From the NCBI GenBank assembly GCA_020850325.1, contig JADZEW010000016.1, positions 1-64,000 of the forward strand: a DNA stretch of 64,000 bases, written 5' to 3'. The translations under genes were made by a program, and so were the position numbers. Shown here piece after piece: positions 40,355-48,351 of this stretch (positions are counted from its first letter, which is position 1; each line of letters opens with the position of its first letter). Source of the stretch: Methanoregulaceae archaeon. Its GTDB lineage: Bacteria > Armatimonadota > Fimbriimonadia > Fimbriimonadales > Fimbriimonadaceae. The notes beneath the pieces are model-generated. The model was given only the letters and a program-made list of their open reading frames with translations. It made no database searches and was not told the origin of the DNA.

Positions 40355-41601
40355 AGCAGTTGAGGCTCGCTCTTGGTGCGGTTGTTGTGTTTGGTTTGAT
40401 GTTCACGTTGGGTTACGCTTGGCGTGACCTGCAGACCGGTCGGTTGCCCAAGATGCAGGCGGTAACGACGCTGCTCGGCGTGACCCCCGACGGGCGCAGC
40501 ATGGCCCCGGCCGATCAGTTTCAGCAGATCTTCCGCAAGATCTCTAACGATTACGCCCGCCCAGTTGAATCCAAGAAGCTGAAGTATGCGGCGATGGGCG
40601 GCATGATGGCCTCGCTCGGCGACCCACACACCGTGTTCCTCGAGCCGAAGCAAGCCCAAGAGTTCTCGCTTGAGACCCGGGCCAACTTCGTGGGGGTTGG
40701 GGCGCGCCTTGCTCCCGATTCGCTCGGAGCGAAGGTCGTGGTCGTTTTTGAGGACGGCCCCGCGTCCAAAGCTGGACTCAAGCCTGGAGATACGATCAGC
40801 GCCGTCGATGACGAAGCCTGTGCGGGCAAGGACATCGACGTGATCGTCGGAAGCATCCGCGGCAAAGAAGGCACGACGGTAAAGATTACAGTTTTGCGCC
40901 CAAATGTAGACAAACCGATCGACATTACGTGCCGACGTGCACGGATCGTGACGCCCACCGTCGAGGGACGAATCCTCGAAGGTGAGAAGATCGGCTACCT
41001 GAGCGTGGCTCAGTTTGCGGAACCGACAACCGAGCAGTTCGATAGGATGCTCGACCGGCTCGAAGCGCAGGGCATGAAGGGTCTGATCATCGATGTCCGC
41101 GGCAACCCGGGTGGGTTGCTCGAAGTTGCCAAGGATATGCTCTCGCGGTTCGTCGAGCGGAAGGTCGTCGTCAAGATGAAGGGCCGCCGCGGTGCCGAAG
41201 AGGTGGTGTCTACGGATTCAGGCCAAGTTCGCTTCGCTACCCTGCCGATCGTGGTTCTCCAGAACGAAGAATCGGCGAGCGCCTCCGAGATCTTTGCCGG
41301 CGTGTTGCAGGATTATCGAAGGGCGACGCTCGTAGGCGATCATTCTTACGGAAAGGCGTCGGTCCAGAATGTGATTCCGCTCATCGACTCGGCGAGTGTC
41401 AAGCTAACCATTGCGCGCTACTTCCTTCCGAGCGGCCGCGACATCAGCCGCAAGGTGGATGAAGATGGCACTTACGTGAGTGGTGGACTTCAGCCTGACG
41501 TGAAGGCGGAACTCGGTGCGAATGCCGAGGGAGTCTTTGGCGATCCGAAGACCGATACCCAGTTGCAGAAGGCAATGGAGATCATTCGCGGCAAAATGTA
41601 A
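40351..41601 (+). CDS. S41-family C-terminal processing protease
   Basis: 416 residues from GTG. An N-terminal anchor (about 6-24) places it on the outer face of the inner membrane. A PDZ domain (about 95-190; VFEDGPASKAGLKPGDTISA) precedes the S41 core with VRGNPGGLLEVA, the catalytic serine in NEESASASEIFAGVL (about 305-319) and the lysine in HSYGKASVQNVIP. CtpA-type enzymes trim proteins at nonpolar C-termini in the envelope. It follows and overlaps the inactive paralogue and precedes three secreted proteins, which are plausible substrates (inference). Confidence 0.92.
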   Translation: MKQLRLALGAVVVFGLMFTLGYAWRDLQTGRLPKMQAVTTLLGVTPDGRSMAPADQFQQIFRKISNDYARPVESKKLKYAAMGGMMASLGDPHTVFLEPKQAQEFSLETRANFVGVGARLAPDSLGAKVVVVFEDGPASKAGLKPGDTISAVDDEACAGKDIDVIVGSIRGKEGTTVKITVLRPNVDKPIDITCRRARIVTPTVEGRILEGEKIGYLSVAQFAEPTTEQFDRMLDRLEAQGMKGLIIDVRGNPGGLLEVAKDMLSRFVERKVVVKMKGRRGAEEVVSTDSGQVRFATLPIVVLQNEESASASEIFAGVLQDYRRATLVGDHSYGKASVQNVIPLIDSASVKLTIARYFLPSGRDISRKVDEDGTYVSGGLQPDVKAELGANAEGVFGDPKTDTQLQKAMEIIRGKM

Positions 41602-41632
41602 AACGCGCTCCAAGGAGGGGCGTCCAACTATC

Positions 41633-42973
41633 GTGAGCAAAGTCAGATGGATGAGCGCCCTCGTGGCGGCCGTGGTGATCCTCGCTTGTGGCGGCGGCGA
41701 CGACAGTCGGGGCCGCGGCACGGTTGCGGGCAACGTTTCGGATCTAGACGGCAACCCGGTGCGCGGAGGACTGATCTTCGCCAATGGCGATCGCGCCAAG
41801 TCGACCCGGACGAACTCGACCGGTGCCTACTTGTTGCTGAACGTCCGCGAGGGCAACTCGCGCGTCTCAGCGGAGATCACGAAGAACGGCGTTACCTACT
41901 ACGGCGAGAATGTCATCGCTGTGTTCGCGAACGAGGCCTCGAAGAGTCTCAACATCACGGTTGGCCGAGCCGACCAGTTAGCCAAACTCACGGGCACCGT
42001 TCGAAATCGGTTCAGCGATCCGGTGGAAGGGGCGCGGGTGTTCGCCAACTCGGGTGATCTCAGCAGTTCGATGGCGGTGACCGACAAGAACGGTCGTTAC
42101 ACGATCAACGCGTTGCACCCCAACCGACCCTACACGATCCAGGCCAGCGCTCTGGGCTTTGACTCCGACACGGATTCGTTTACCTTGGGCATCCGGCAGG
42201 AGCGGCGTCAGGACTTCGTACTCTCCAATCCGCGCGACGTCGGATTCAACCCTCCGAACGATCTCTCGGCCGTGGCGTGGACATCCCCGAAGGAAGTGAC
42301 CCGCTCGCCGCAGGCCGCCCGAACTCATGAGGCCATCAAGCAGATGCTCGATCCTCGGCGAGCGGAACGCGCCAAAACCCGCCGTCCGATGGTCACCGCG
42401 CTGGGTAACTGGATCGAAGTCGATCTCTACTGGACTCCGATCGTCAACGACTCCTTGCTTGGGTACGGCATCTACCGTGGCGTCGAGGCGCAAGGGCAGA
42501 CGCGAGGCATCGAGTTCCTGCGCGATCCACTCGCTGGTTTCTTCGCCGACCAAGATCAAGATCTTCGCGAAGGTCGAGCTTACTTCTATGAGATCACCGC
42601 GCTGAACGTGCTTTACCCCGACACCTTCAACAGCGAGAGCGATTTCTCGAATCGGTTCGGCGTTCGGCCGATTGGAGACATGACCGTCCGAAGCGTCAGC
42701 AAGAACCCGTTGCGCTTCAACTGGAATGTCGCCAGCGGTGCCGAACGATATGTCGTCTATGTGTACGATCGCTTGCCCGACTTCGGCGTGTCGCCGCTCT
42801 GGCCAGTGACTCAAGCCGAGTTCGATGCAGCGACGACGACTGGGACCTCGCTAACCTACACCGGACCGACGCTGGGAGCGGGAACCCACTACTACTTCGT
42901 CGTTGCTCTGGACTCCCGCGATGGCAACGACGCGGTTTCGGTCAGCCCCGTCATCAGCTTCACAGCAAACTAA
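41633..42973 (+). CDS. Lipoprotein with carboxypeptidase-regulatory-like and FN3-like domains
   Basis: 446 residues from GTG 41633 (AAGGAGGGG upstream; ATG 41651 is possible). The lipobox ILAC (Cys about 19) is followed by GGGDDSRGRG. Two carboxypeptidase D regulatory-like beta-sandwich domains lie at about 27-105 (VAGNVSDLDGNPVRGGLIFA, TNSTGAYLLLNV) and 117-200 (GTVRNRFSDPVEGARVFA, TDKNGRYTINAL). Two FN3-like modules follow (about 250-330 and 355-445; NWIEVDLYWTPIVNDSLLG and LRFNWNVASGAERYVVYVYD). An outer-surface adhesion or scaffold lipoprotein is likely. It is grouped with the next two envelope genes and shares the same beta-sandwich style. Confidence 0.8.
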   Translation: MSKVRWMSALVAAVVILACGGGDDSRGRGTVAGNVSDLDGNPVRGGLIFANGDRAKSTRTNSTGAYLLLNVREGNSRVSAEITKNGVTYYGENVIAVFANEASKSLNITVGRADQLAKLTGTVRNRFSDPVEGARVFANSGDLSSSMAVTDKNGRYTINALHPNRPYTIQASALGFDSDTDSFTLGIRQERRQDFVLSNPRDVGFNPPNDLSAVAWTSPKEVTRSPQAARTHEAIKQMLDPRRAERAKTRRPMVTALGNWIEVDLYWTPIVNDSLLGYGIYRGVEAQGQTRGIEFLRDPLAGFFADQDQDLREGRAYFYEITALNVLYPDTFNSESDFSNRFGVRPIGDMTVRSVSKNPLRFNWNVASGAERYVVYVYDRLPDFGVSPLWPVTQAEFDAATTTGTSLTYTGPTLGAGTHYYFVVALDSRDGNDAVSVSPVISFTAN

Positions 42974-43070
42974 CGAGGTTGAATAGAACTTACGTCGCGG
43001 ACGCGAACGTCCAGAGATTGGTGGGGGCTGACGAGAAGTCGGTCCCCATCACGTTGTTTGAGATAGCCTC

Positions 43071-45800
43071 ATGAACACTTTGCGAACCCTTGCCGCCGCC
43101 GCGCTGACTCTAGCGTCGACGCTGATCGTCGCCCAAAGCGGCCTGTGGGTGGAGATCGATCCAACCCGGTCCCCTTCGGGACGCGCCACGCAGGTCGATG
43201 AGGCCGTGCGTCAGTTCGGCCGGAACGTCGCCGCCGTCACCCGCAAGCCGAGGCTTCGACAGCAACGGGCGGGGCGGTGGGATTCTCGGGTTCCGTTCTC
43301 TCTTCCAACGACCGTGCATCTTTCCTCGCGCGGCCGGGCCCTGGCCCCCGCGCGTCGCGCGCCGGGTGATATCAGCCTCGTGTTCGACGCCGCGGGCGAT
43401 CGCGCATTTCCGCAGGCCTATCGCGACTTGCTCCAAAACGCCTTCGACGTCGCCAAGCCGACCCTCGATGTGGTGTTCGGGCAAGCGTCTTCAGCCGGTC
43501 CCGTGTTGGTGAAGAACTTCGATGCCGACATTGGAGACCGCGACGCGGTCGTCGGCGGTTACTTCATGCCGAACAACGGCTCCGGCCAGCCCGAGATCCG
43601 GTTCCCGGTGTACGCCAGCAGCGAAGCCGCGACCGTCAACTTCATCCATTGTCTGCTCCTCGCCTACATCGGCCCGAACGCATACGGATTCGATGCCTTC
43701 CAGGAGGGCCTCGTCCGTGCCGCGACGATGAAAGTGTGCCGAACACCGGGCGCGCTTCCGGCGACGTTGGATGGCAATCTCGTCGAGAGCGTGCTGGACA
43801 ACACCTACGATGTCGGCGCGTTTTACGACTGGTTCAACCAGCGCGCACTGGCGGGTCCCCAGTTCATCGCCAACAACCTGCGGCCCGACCCCCTGCCCGC
43901 GGGCGGCAGTTTGGGCGGCGTTTACTTGCTCCGCTATCAGATGGCCGGATCGGCTTGGCAGAAACTGGTGTCCGAGAACGCAGGATTCCTCGCCGAGTTC
44001 AATCGCCGTTACTACTTGAGTCCCGGTGCGGGGTCGGATCCTGCTCAGCTGGTGGCGATCGCCCAAGCCGCTCTCGACACCGTCAAGGGTCTCGCCAACT
44101 CGCGGGTGGAAGGCCTGCTCTTCGCCGATTGGTTCCGTCGTCAGTACATCCTCGACACGCTACCGATCCGTGGACGACGATTGCTCGTTCAGCCCATTCC
44201 GATCACCGGCGGACTCGGCGGTTCGGACTTCGGCGTGTTTGATGTCAGCGCGACCTACTTCCTGTCCCAGGCTGGCAACAATGAATCGCTTCTGAGTGCC
44301 ACCGCGTATCCGATTTTCTGGGACCACGAGTTTAACCGCGTCTTCCCGGGTCCCCAAGAGGATGTGATGCCGATTGCTGGCGCTTATGGCTCGGTGACCC
44401 CCAACCTGCCGAATCTCTACGGCGGCTCGCCTTATCGGGCGACGGTGGACATTCCCGTTGCCGACCAGGTTGCCCGGGCGTACCTGCCGGCGGGCAGCAT
44501 CGCCACCGCCACCAATCCCGTCCCGAACAACCTCTACGGAACGGTCTCGGGCTTGGCGCTTCCTCAAGGAAGCACGGCGCGCTTCCGCGCGTTCATTAAT
44601 ACCACCCAGATCGCCGATGTACCGGTTGCGCGCGGCGCCTTCGGGGCACGCGTGACGCTGGCCTCGTATCTGAACTACGTTCGGCTGCGAGTCGAAGTGG
44701 TCGAAGTCGCCGGAGCAACCGAGACGATCCGTCTCACCCGGTACGTGAACAAGGGCCCCGGTGAACTGGCTCTCGACCTGCGCGTTAACGGCGAGGTCAC
44801 CTATACGCCGTCCGGTGGGCTGCTGCGCGGAATCCAGACCATCGGACTCCCGTTTGAGCCCTACGCTAGCGACGCCGCCCAGATCCTCGGTCTCCCTGCG
44901 AATCAGGTTCAGCTCGCCCGGTACGATTCAACCACCGTCACCTACGATCTGTATCCGAACACCGGCGCGGTCAGCCAAGGCGCGGGGTACTTCCTACGAT
45001 TGAATACAGCGCAACCTGGCTTCATCGTTCGGGGGCTCGGCCATCCGCGGACGCCGGTCGTCGTCAAGCTACGGCCGGGCTGGAACCTCATCTCGAACCC
45101 GCTGAACGAGAACGTGCCCTTCACCCGCGTATTCGTGGTCAAGACCACCCTCTCCCCCGAGCGATACACCGATGTCCGAGGGAGTGACGTGGGCACCGAA
45201 ATGTTCGGATTCGTTCGCGGATCGAACGACCCCGCTTCGGGGGTCCCGGAGACCGGAACCATGGTCGCCGCGACCGCGTTCGAAGCAGCCAAGGCGTACT
45301 ACGTCCGAGTCCTGGCTCCCGAAGGGGTCAGCTTGGTGTTCTTCCCGGCGGGCATGTCGTCGATGCCGGTTCCGCCCCGGGCCGCTCTTCCGCCGCCCGT
45401 CAGCTGGCAGATGCGCTTGAACTTGCTGGGCACTCGGGCACTGGCGTTCGTGGGCCAATCCTCAACCGCGACGCCGCTGATCGACCCTCGTGAGGATGCG
45501 CCGATGGCTCCGCGCACTGGCGGCCTTCAGATCACGGTTGACGGAGCCGCTCCGCTGTATCGCGACATGCGCCGGCTGAATGCGCCGAGCACCTACCGGG
45601 TGCGGCTGGAGGGTCTGACGCGTGGCAACTACTATCAATTGGCGTTCGCTTCCGCCCAAGGTCAAGCGCCGCCGTTCTTGCTGGTGGATCGGACCACCGG
45701 ACGGGTGCTGTTTATGAGAGCCGGACAAGTGCACGCCTTCAGCGCAGTGTCACCGACGATGACCTTCGAAGTTCACGTCCACGGAGGCACGGGGTGGTAA
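43071..45800 (+). CDS. Large secreted surface protein of unknown function
   Basis: 909 residues with a signal peptide (LRTLAAAALTLASTLIVAQS, cut near 21). The first 330 residues, with DISLVFDAAGD and NFIHCLLLAYIGPNAYGFDA, suggest a folded N-terminal domain without catalytic motifs I can name. Beta-rich segments follow (about 430-620), then a domain with RPGWNLISNPLNENVPFTRV (about 665-685), a pattern of many bacterial surface proteins that end in bacterial Ig-like modules. The next lipoprotein gene starts within its stop codon (TAATG), so they are coupled. Probably an exposed or cell-wall-associated protein. Confidence 0.72.
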   Translation: MNTLRTLAAAALTLASTLIVAQSGLWVEIDPTRSPSGRATQVDEAVRQFGRNVAAVTRKPRLRQQRAGRWDSRVPFSLPTTVHLSSRGRALAPARRAPGDISLVFDAAGDRAFPQAYRDLLQNAFDVAKPTLDVVFGQASSAGPVLVKNFDADIGDRDAVVGGYFMPNNGSGQPEIRFPVYASSEAATVNFIHCLLLAYIGPNAYGFDAFQEGLVRAATMKVCRTPGALPATLDGNLVESVLDNTYDVGAFYDWFNQRALAGPQFIANNLRPDPLPAGGSLGGVYLLRYQMAGSAWQKLVSENAGFLAEFNRRYYLSPGAGSDPAQLVAIAQAALDTVKGLANSRVEGLLFADWFRRQYILDTLPIRGRRLLVQPIPITGGLGGSDFGVFDVSATYFLSQAGNNESLLSATAYPIFWDHEFNRVFPGPQEDVMPIAGAYGSVTPNLPNLYGGSPYRATVDIPVADQVARAYLPAGSIATATNPVPNNLYGTVSGLALPQGSTARFRAFINTTQIADVPVARGAFGARVTLASYLNYVRLRVEVVEVAGATETIRLTRYVNKGPGELALDLRVNGEVTYTPSGGLLRGIQTIGLPFEPYASDAAQILGLPANQVQLARYDSTTVTYDLYPNTGAVSQGAGYFLRLNTAQPGFIVRGLGHPRTPVVVKLRPGWNLISNPLNENVPFTRVFVVKTTLSPERYTDVRGSDVGTEMFGFVRGSNDPASGVPETGTMVAATAFEAAKAYYVRVLAPEGVSLVFFPAGMSSMPVPPRAALPPPVSWQMRLNLLGTRALAFVGQSSTATPLIDPREDAPMAPRTGGLQITVDGAAPLYRDMRRLNAPSTYRVRLEGLTRGNYYQLAFASAQGQAPPFLLVDRTTGRVLFMRAGQVHAFSAVSPTMTFEVHVHGGTGW

Positions 45801-46660
45801 TGCGCTGGATCGCCTTGATGATTGCCATCGTCGTCATCGCCGCCTGTGGAGGCGGGGGTGGCGGTGGGGGTGCGGCTACGGTAACGCTGGTTGGTCGCGT
45901 GCTCAGCATCGAGACCGCGGGCGGCACCGTTCCCTCGTCGAGCGTCCAGGTTGGTGCGGTGAGCGCGCTGACCAGCGCCGATGGCACCTTCCAGATGACC
46001 GTCCCGACCGGAACCGCTGCCGTACTCATCGACACCCGATCCGCTTGGGGAACCTTCACCTACACCTTCCCAGCGGCCATTTCGGGCACGGTCGATGTTG
46101 GCGATCTCTGGGTCGGCCCGGGCAAGGTCCAGGTGCGCGGCCGCGTCGTGAGCTCGGCCACCGGCCAACCGATCGAGGCCGCGATCGTGAACTTCGCCGG
46201 GCGACGCGCCACGACGAACGTGAACGGGCAGTTCGCGCTGAGCGATGTCGCCTACTCGCAAGCCACGTTAACCGCGTTTTGGGGCATTGTCGGCAATACC
46301 AACCGCACTGGCTTCTTCCGGACGGACTGGACCGCGGCACCGAATCAGGCCATCGCCGGGGTTGTCACCGTCGGCGATATCCTGATGACGCCAAGTGATG
46401 ATATCAATCCGCCTCCTCTGCCGTATAACCTATGGGGGCGCGTGAGTCCGACCGCACAAGCGCCGGGCACCATTGTGACCCTCAAGGAAGCCGGGGTGGC
46501 GATCCGCATTACAACCGTCAACGACGATTCGAGTTACTTCTTCTGGGCTGGCCCAGGAACGTACACGATCGAGTTCCAGAAGGGCACCCTGACTGCGAAC
46601 GCTAACGCTACGATCAACACGCCCGACGAGGTGGTCCGCCGAGATGTCACGCTCCAATAA
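45800..46660 (+). CDS. Lipoprotein with repeated carboxypeptidase-regulatory-like domains
   Basis: 286 residues from ATG 45800, overlapping the previous TAA by one base (GTG 45794 is an alternative). The lipobox IAAC is followed by eight consecutive glycines, a flexible spacer common in this genome's lipoproteins. Three related beta-sandwich units cover about 30-105, 110-200 and 205-286: VTLVGRVLSIETAGGTVPSS, VQVRGRVVSSATGQPIEAAI and NLWGRVSPTAQAPGTIVTLK, the carboxypeptidase regulatory-like pattern (G-R/T-V...). A companion to the 909-residue protein on the cell surface is plausible. No enzyme motif. Confidence 0.8.
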   Translation: MRWIALMIAIVVIAACGGGGGGGGAATVTLVGRVLSIETAGGTVPSSSVQVGAVSALTSADGTFQMTVPTGTAAVLIDTRSAWGTFTYTFPAAISGTVDVGDLWVGPGKVQVRGRVVSSATGQPIEAAIVNFAGRRATTNVNGQFALSDVAYSQATLTAFWGIVGNTNRTGFFRTDWTAAPNQAIAGVVTVGDILMTPSDDINPPPLPYNLWGRVSPTAQAPGTIVTLKEAGVAIRITTVNDDSSYFFWAGPGTYTIEFQKGTLTANANATINTPDEVVRRDVTLQ

Positions 46661-48062
46661 TGACCCTGCTGGTTATCGCTCGGGACGCAAAGCCCGCGTG
46701 ATCGGGTGGGTCGGCGGCATCGCCATCGGATTGGTGGCGATGACCGCTGTGGTTCCAATCCTGGGCAAAGACGCGTTCGCCGGCTATCGCGAGCCCCAAG
46801 GGGTGCTTGGGGGCGAAACCGGGGTACGGATGGAGGACGTCGGCTTCCGCTCGTACCAAAAGGGCGAGTTGGTTGCGCAGGCCGATCTCGACCGAGTCGA
46901 CGTTCGCCGCGATCGCCAGTTCTTTGATATCCAGGGTGTTCACAACGGCTTTGTAATCTCCAAAGAGGGCCGAATCGACTTCGACGCGCCGTCGGCCACC
47001 TACGATCAGATCGTGCAGTCGCTTCGGTTTGGTGCGGGGGTCAAGGTGAAGAGCGATGATTTCGACCTGTTCGCGCCGAAGCTGAACCTGAGCCAACTCC
47101 ATAAGAACCTTCAGGCTCCCGGTCCGGTGACCGGCCAGCTCAAGGGCGGCACGGTGTCGGCGATGAATCTGAAGTACACGATGGACAAGCGCGAGTTCGT
47201 CGGCGGGCCCATCAAGTGGCAGGGCGTCCTACCGAAGGAGATTCAAGACACGCCGATCGCCCAGGATAAGAAGCCCTGGAACATCGAGGGCGGCGGCGTC
47301 AAGACGAATCAGACCACGCTGACTTGGACGAACGGCCGCGCGACCGACGGGGAGATCATCGTTAAGGCGCCGCGCATCGAGCAGGATCGCAGGACGGAAG
47401 TGCTCACCTGCACCGGTCCGGTGTACTACTTCTCGAAGAAGGTCAACTTGGTTGCTGACAAAGCCGTGATCTACCGCAAGGAGAAGCGCGCGGTGCTCAG
47501 CGGCAATGTTCGCATGTTGGTGAAGCCGAAGTCGGCGGCCGATCTGACCGAGCAGGAGATTCCGCCCTTCCGCCCGGATGTCCCGGCGGCGATCGCGCAG
47601 AACCGACCGGCCGCACCGCAATCGGCCGAGGACCAGCAGCAGAAAGACCTCGATGAAGCGTTGCGCAGTTCGAAATCGGTGCGCGACTACCCCTCGATGA
47701 TCAAGGCGGTCGAGATCGACTATGTGTACGCTGAGGGCCGCCGCCGCGGCGTGATCACCGGCTCTCCTGAGGCGTACCAGGAGTTTGCTGACGGCAAGCG
47801 CTGGCGCCGAATCCAGGCCTTCCGTGGGATCTACGACGGCGAAGTGGAGACGCTGCGTCTGGAGAGCACCCCGCAAAAGGTGGACGTGCTGCTGAAGAAC
47901 TCGATCGGCGACGATTTGATTGGCGACTGGTTCCTCGTGTCGACCAAAGAAGACGACGAAGAGTGGGAAGGCGAGAAGGTCAAGGGCGTCGTGATGGCGG
48001 ACGAAGACGAGTTGCCGAAGGACAAGAAAACCCCACCCCCGACCGGATCCGGCGGCGGGTAG
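46644..48062 (+). CDS. LptC/OstA-like lipopolysaccharide transport protein
   Basis: 472 residues overlapping the previous gene by 17 bases. An N-terminal membrane anchor (about 20-42) precedes an LptC-like beta region (about 60-200; RRDRQFFDIQGVHNGFVISK) and an OstA/LptA-like region (about 215-440) with repeats such as EVLTCTGPVYYFSKKVNLVA and KAVIYRKEKRAVLSGNVRML. A Pro-rich, acidic tail ends the protein. LptA/LptC form the periplasmic bridge carrying lipopolysaccharide; fusion of both in one chain would be unusual. waaA at 18075 supports an LPS-bearing outer membrane. The lptB/F/G genes are not adjacent. Confidence 0.75.
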   Translation: MSRSNNDPAGYRSGRKARVIGWVGGIAIGLVAMTAVVPILGKDAFAGYREPQGVLGGETGVRMEDVGFRSYQKGELVAQADLDRVDVRRDRQFFDIQGVHNGFVISKEGRIDFDAPSATYDQIVQSLRFGAGVKVKSDDFDLFAPKLNLSQLHKNLQAPGPVTGQLKGGTVSAMNLKYTMDKREFVGGPIKWQGVLPKEIQDTPIAQDKKPWNIEGGGVKTNQTTLTWTNGRATDGEIIVKAPRIEQDRRTEVLTCTGPVYYFSKKVNLVADKAVIYRKEKRAVLSGNVRMLVKPKSAADLTEQEIPPFRPDVPAAIAQNRPAAPQSAEDQQQKDLDEALRSSKSVRDYPSMIKAVEIDYVYAEGRRRGVITGSPEAYQEFADGKRWRRIQAFRGIYDGEVETLRLESTPQKVDVLLKNSIGDDLIGDWFLVSTKEDDEEWEGEKVKGVVMADEDELPKDKKTPPPTGSGGG

Positions 48063-48338
48063 CTGCTTCTGGGATGTTGAGTGTCGGATCTGGGGTGTCG
48101 CTCCGGCTACGACGCCTCTGTGGGCGAGGGGCGGCGCCTCGTCGCCGCCAGAACCGAGGCTCCGACAAGCGGAGCCCTCCCGCGTTCGGGACGAACCAAC
48201 GGCGCCGTACGATGGCTCCCGCGCGCCTCGTGGGCTTTCTGCAATCTGAACCCTTGCCTCCGCGATTGCCCCACATGCCACATCCCACATCCGGACCCAC
48301 GCAACGTTAAGCCAACGACAAGGCCTGCGCAGATCGCC
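48063..48338. repeat. Intergenic region with family B arms and family C copy 1
   Basis: About 280 bases without a credible gene. 48081-48100 (GTGTCGGATCTGGGGTGTCG) and 48280-48300 (CACATCCCACATCCGGACCC...) resemble the family B arms between motA and motB. In between, 48201-48237 (GGCGCCGTACGATGGCTCCC, then GCGCGCCTCGTGGG) is family C, repeated at 52658-52694. 48115-48150 also contains TGTGGGCGAGGGG, reminiscent of family A. The region looks like a mosaic of mobile palindromes. Confidence 0.6.
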
Positions 48339-48344
48339 TAAACT
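48339..48344 (+). promoter_or_regulatory. Possible -10 box of the phosphoesterase gene
   Basis: TAAACT ends 7 bases before ATG 48352. No ribosome binding site follows; a leaderless or near-leaderless transcript is expected. Confidence 0.4.
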
Positions 48345-48351
48345 GCCAGAC

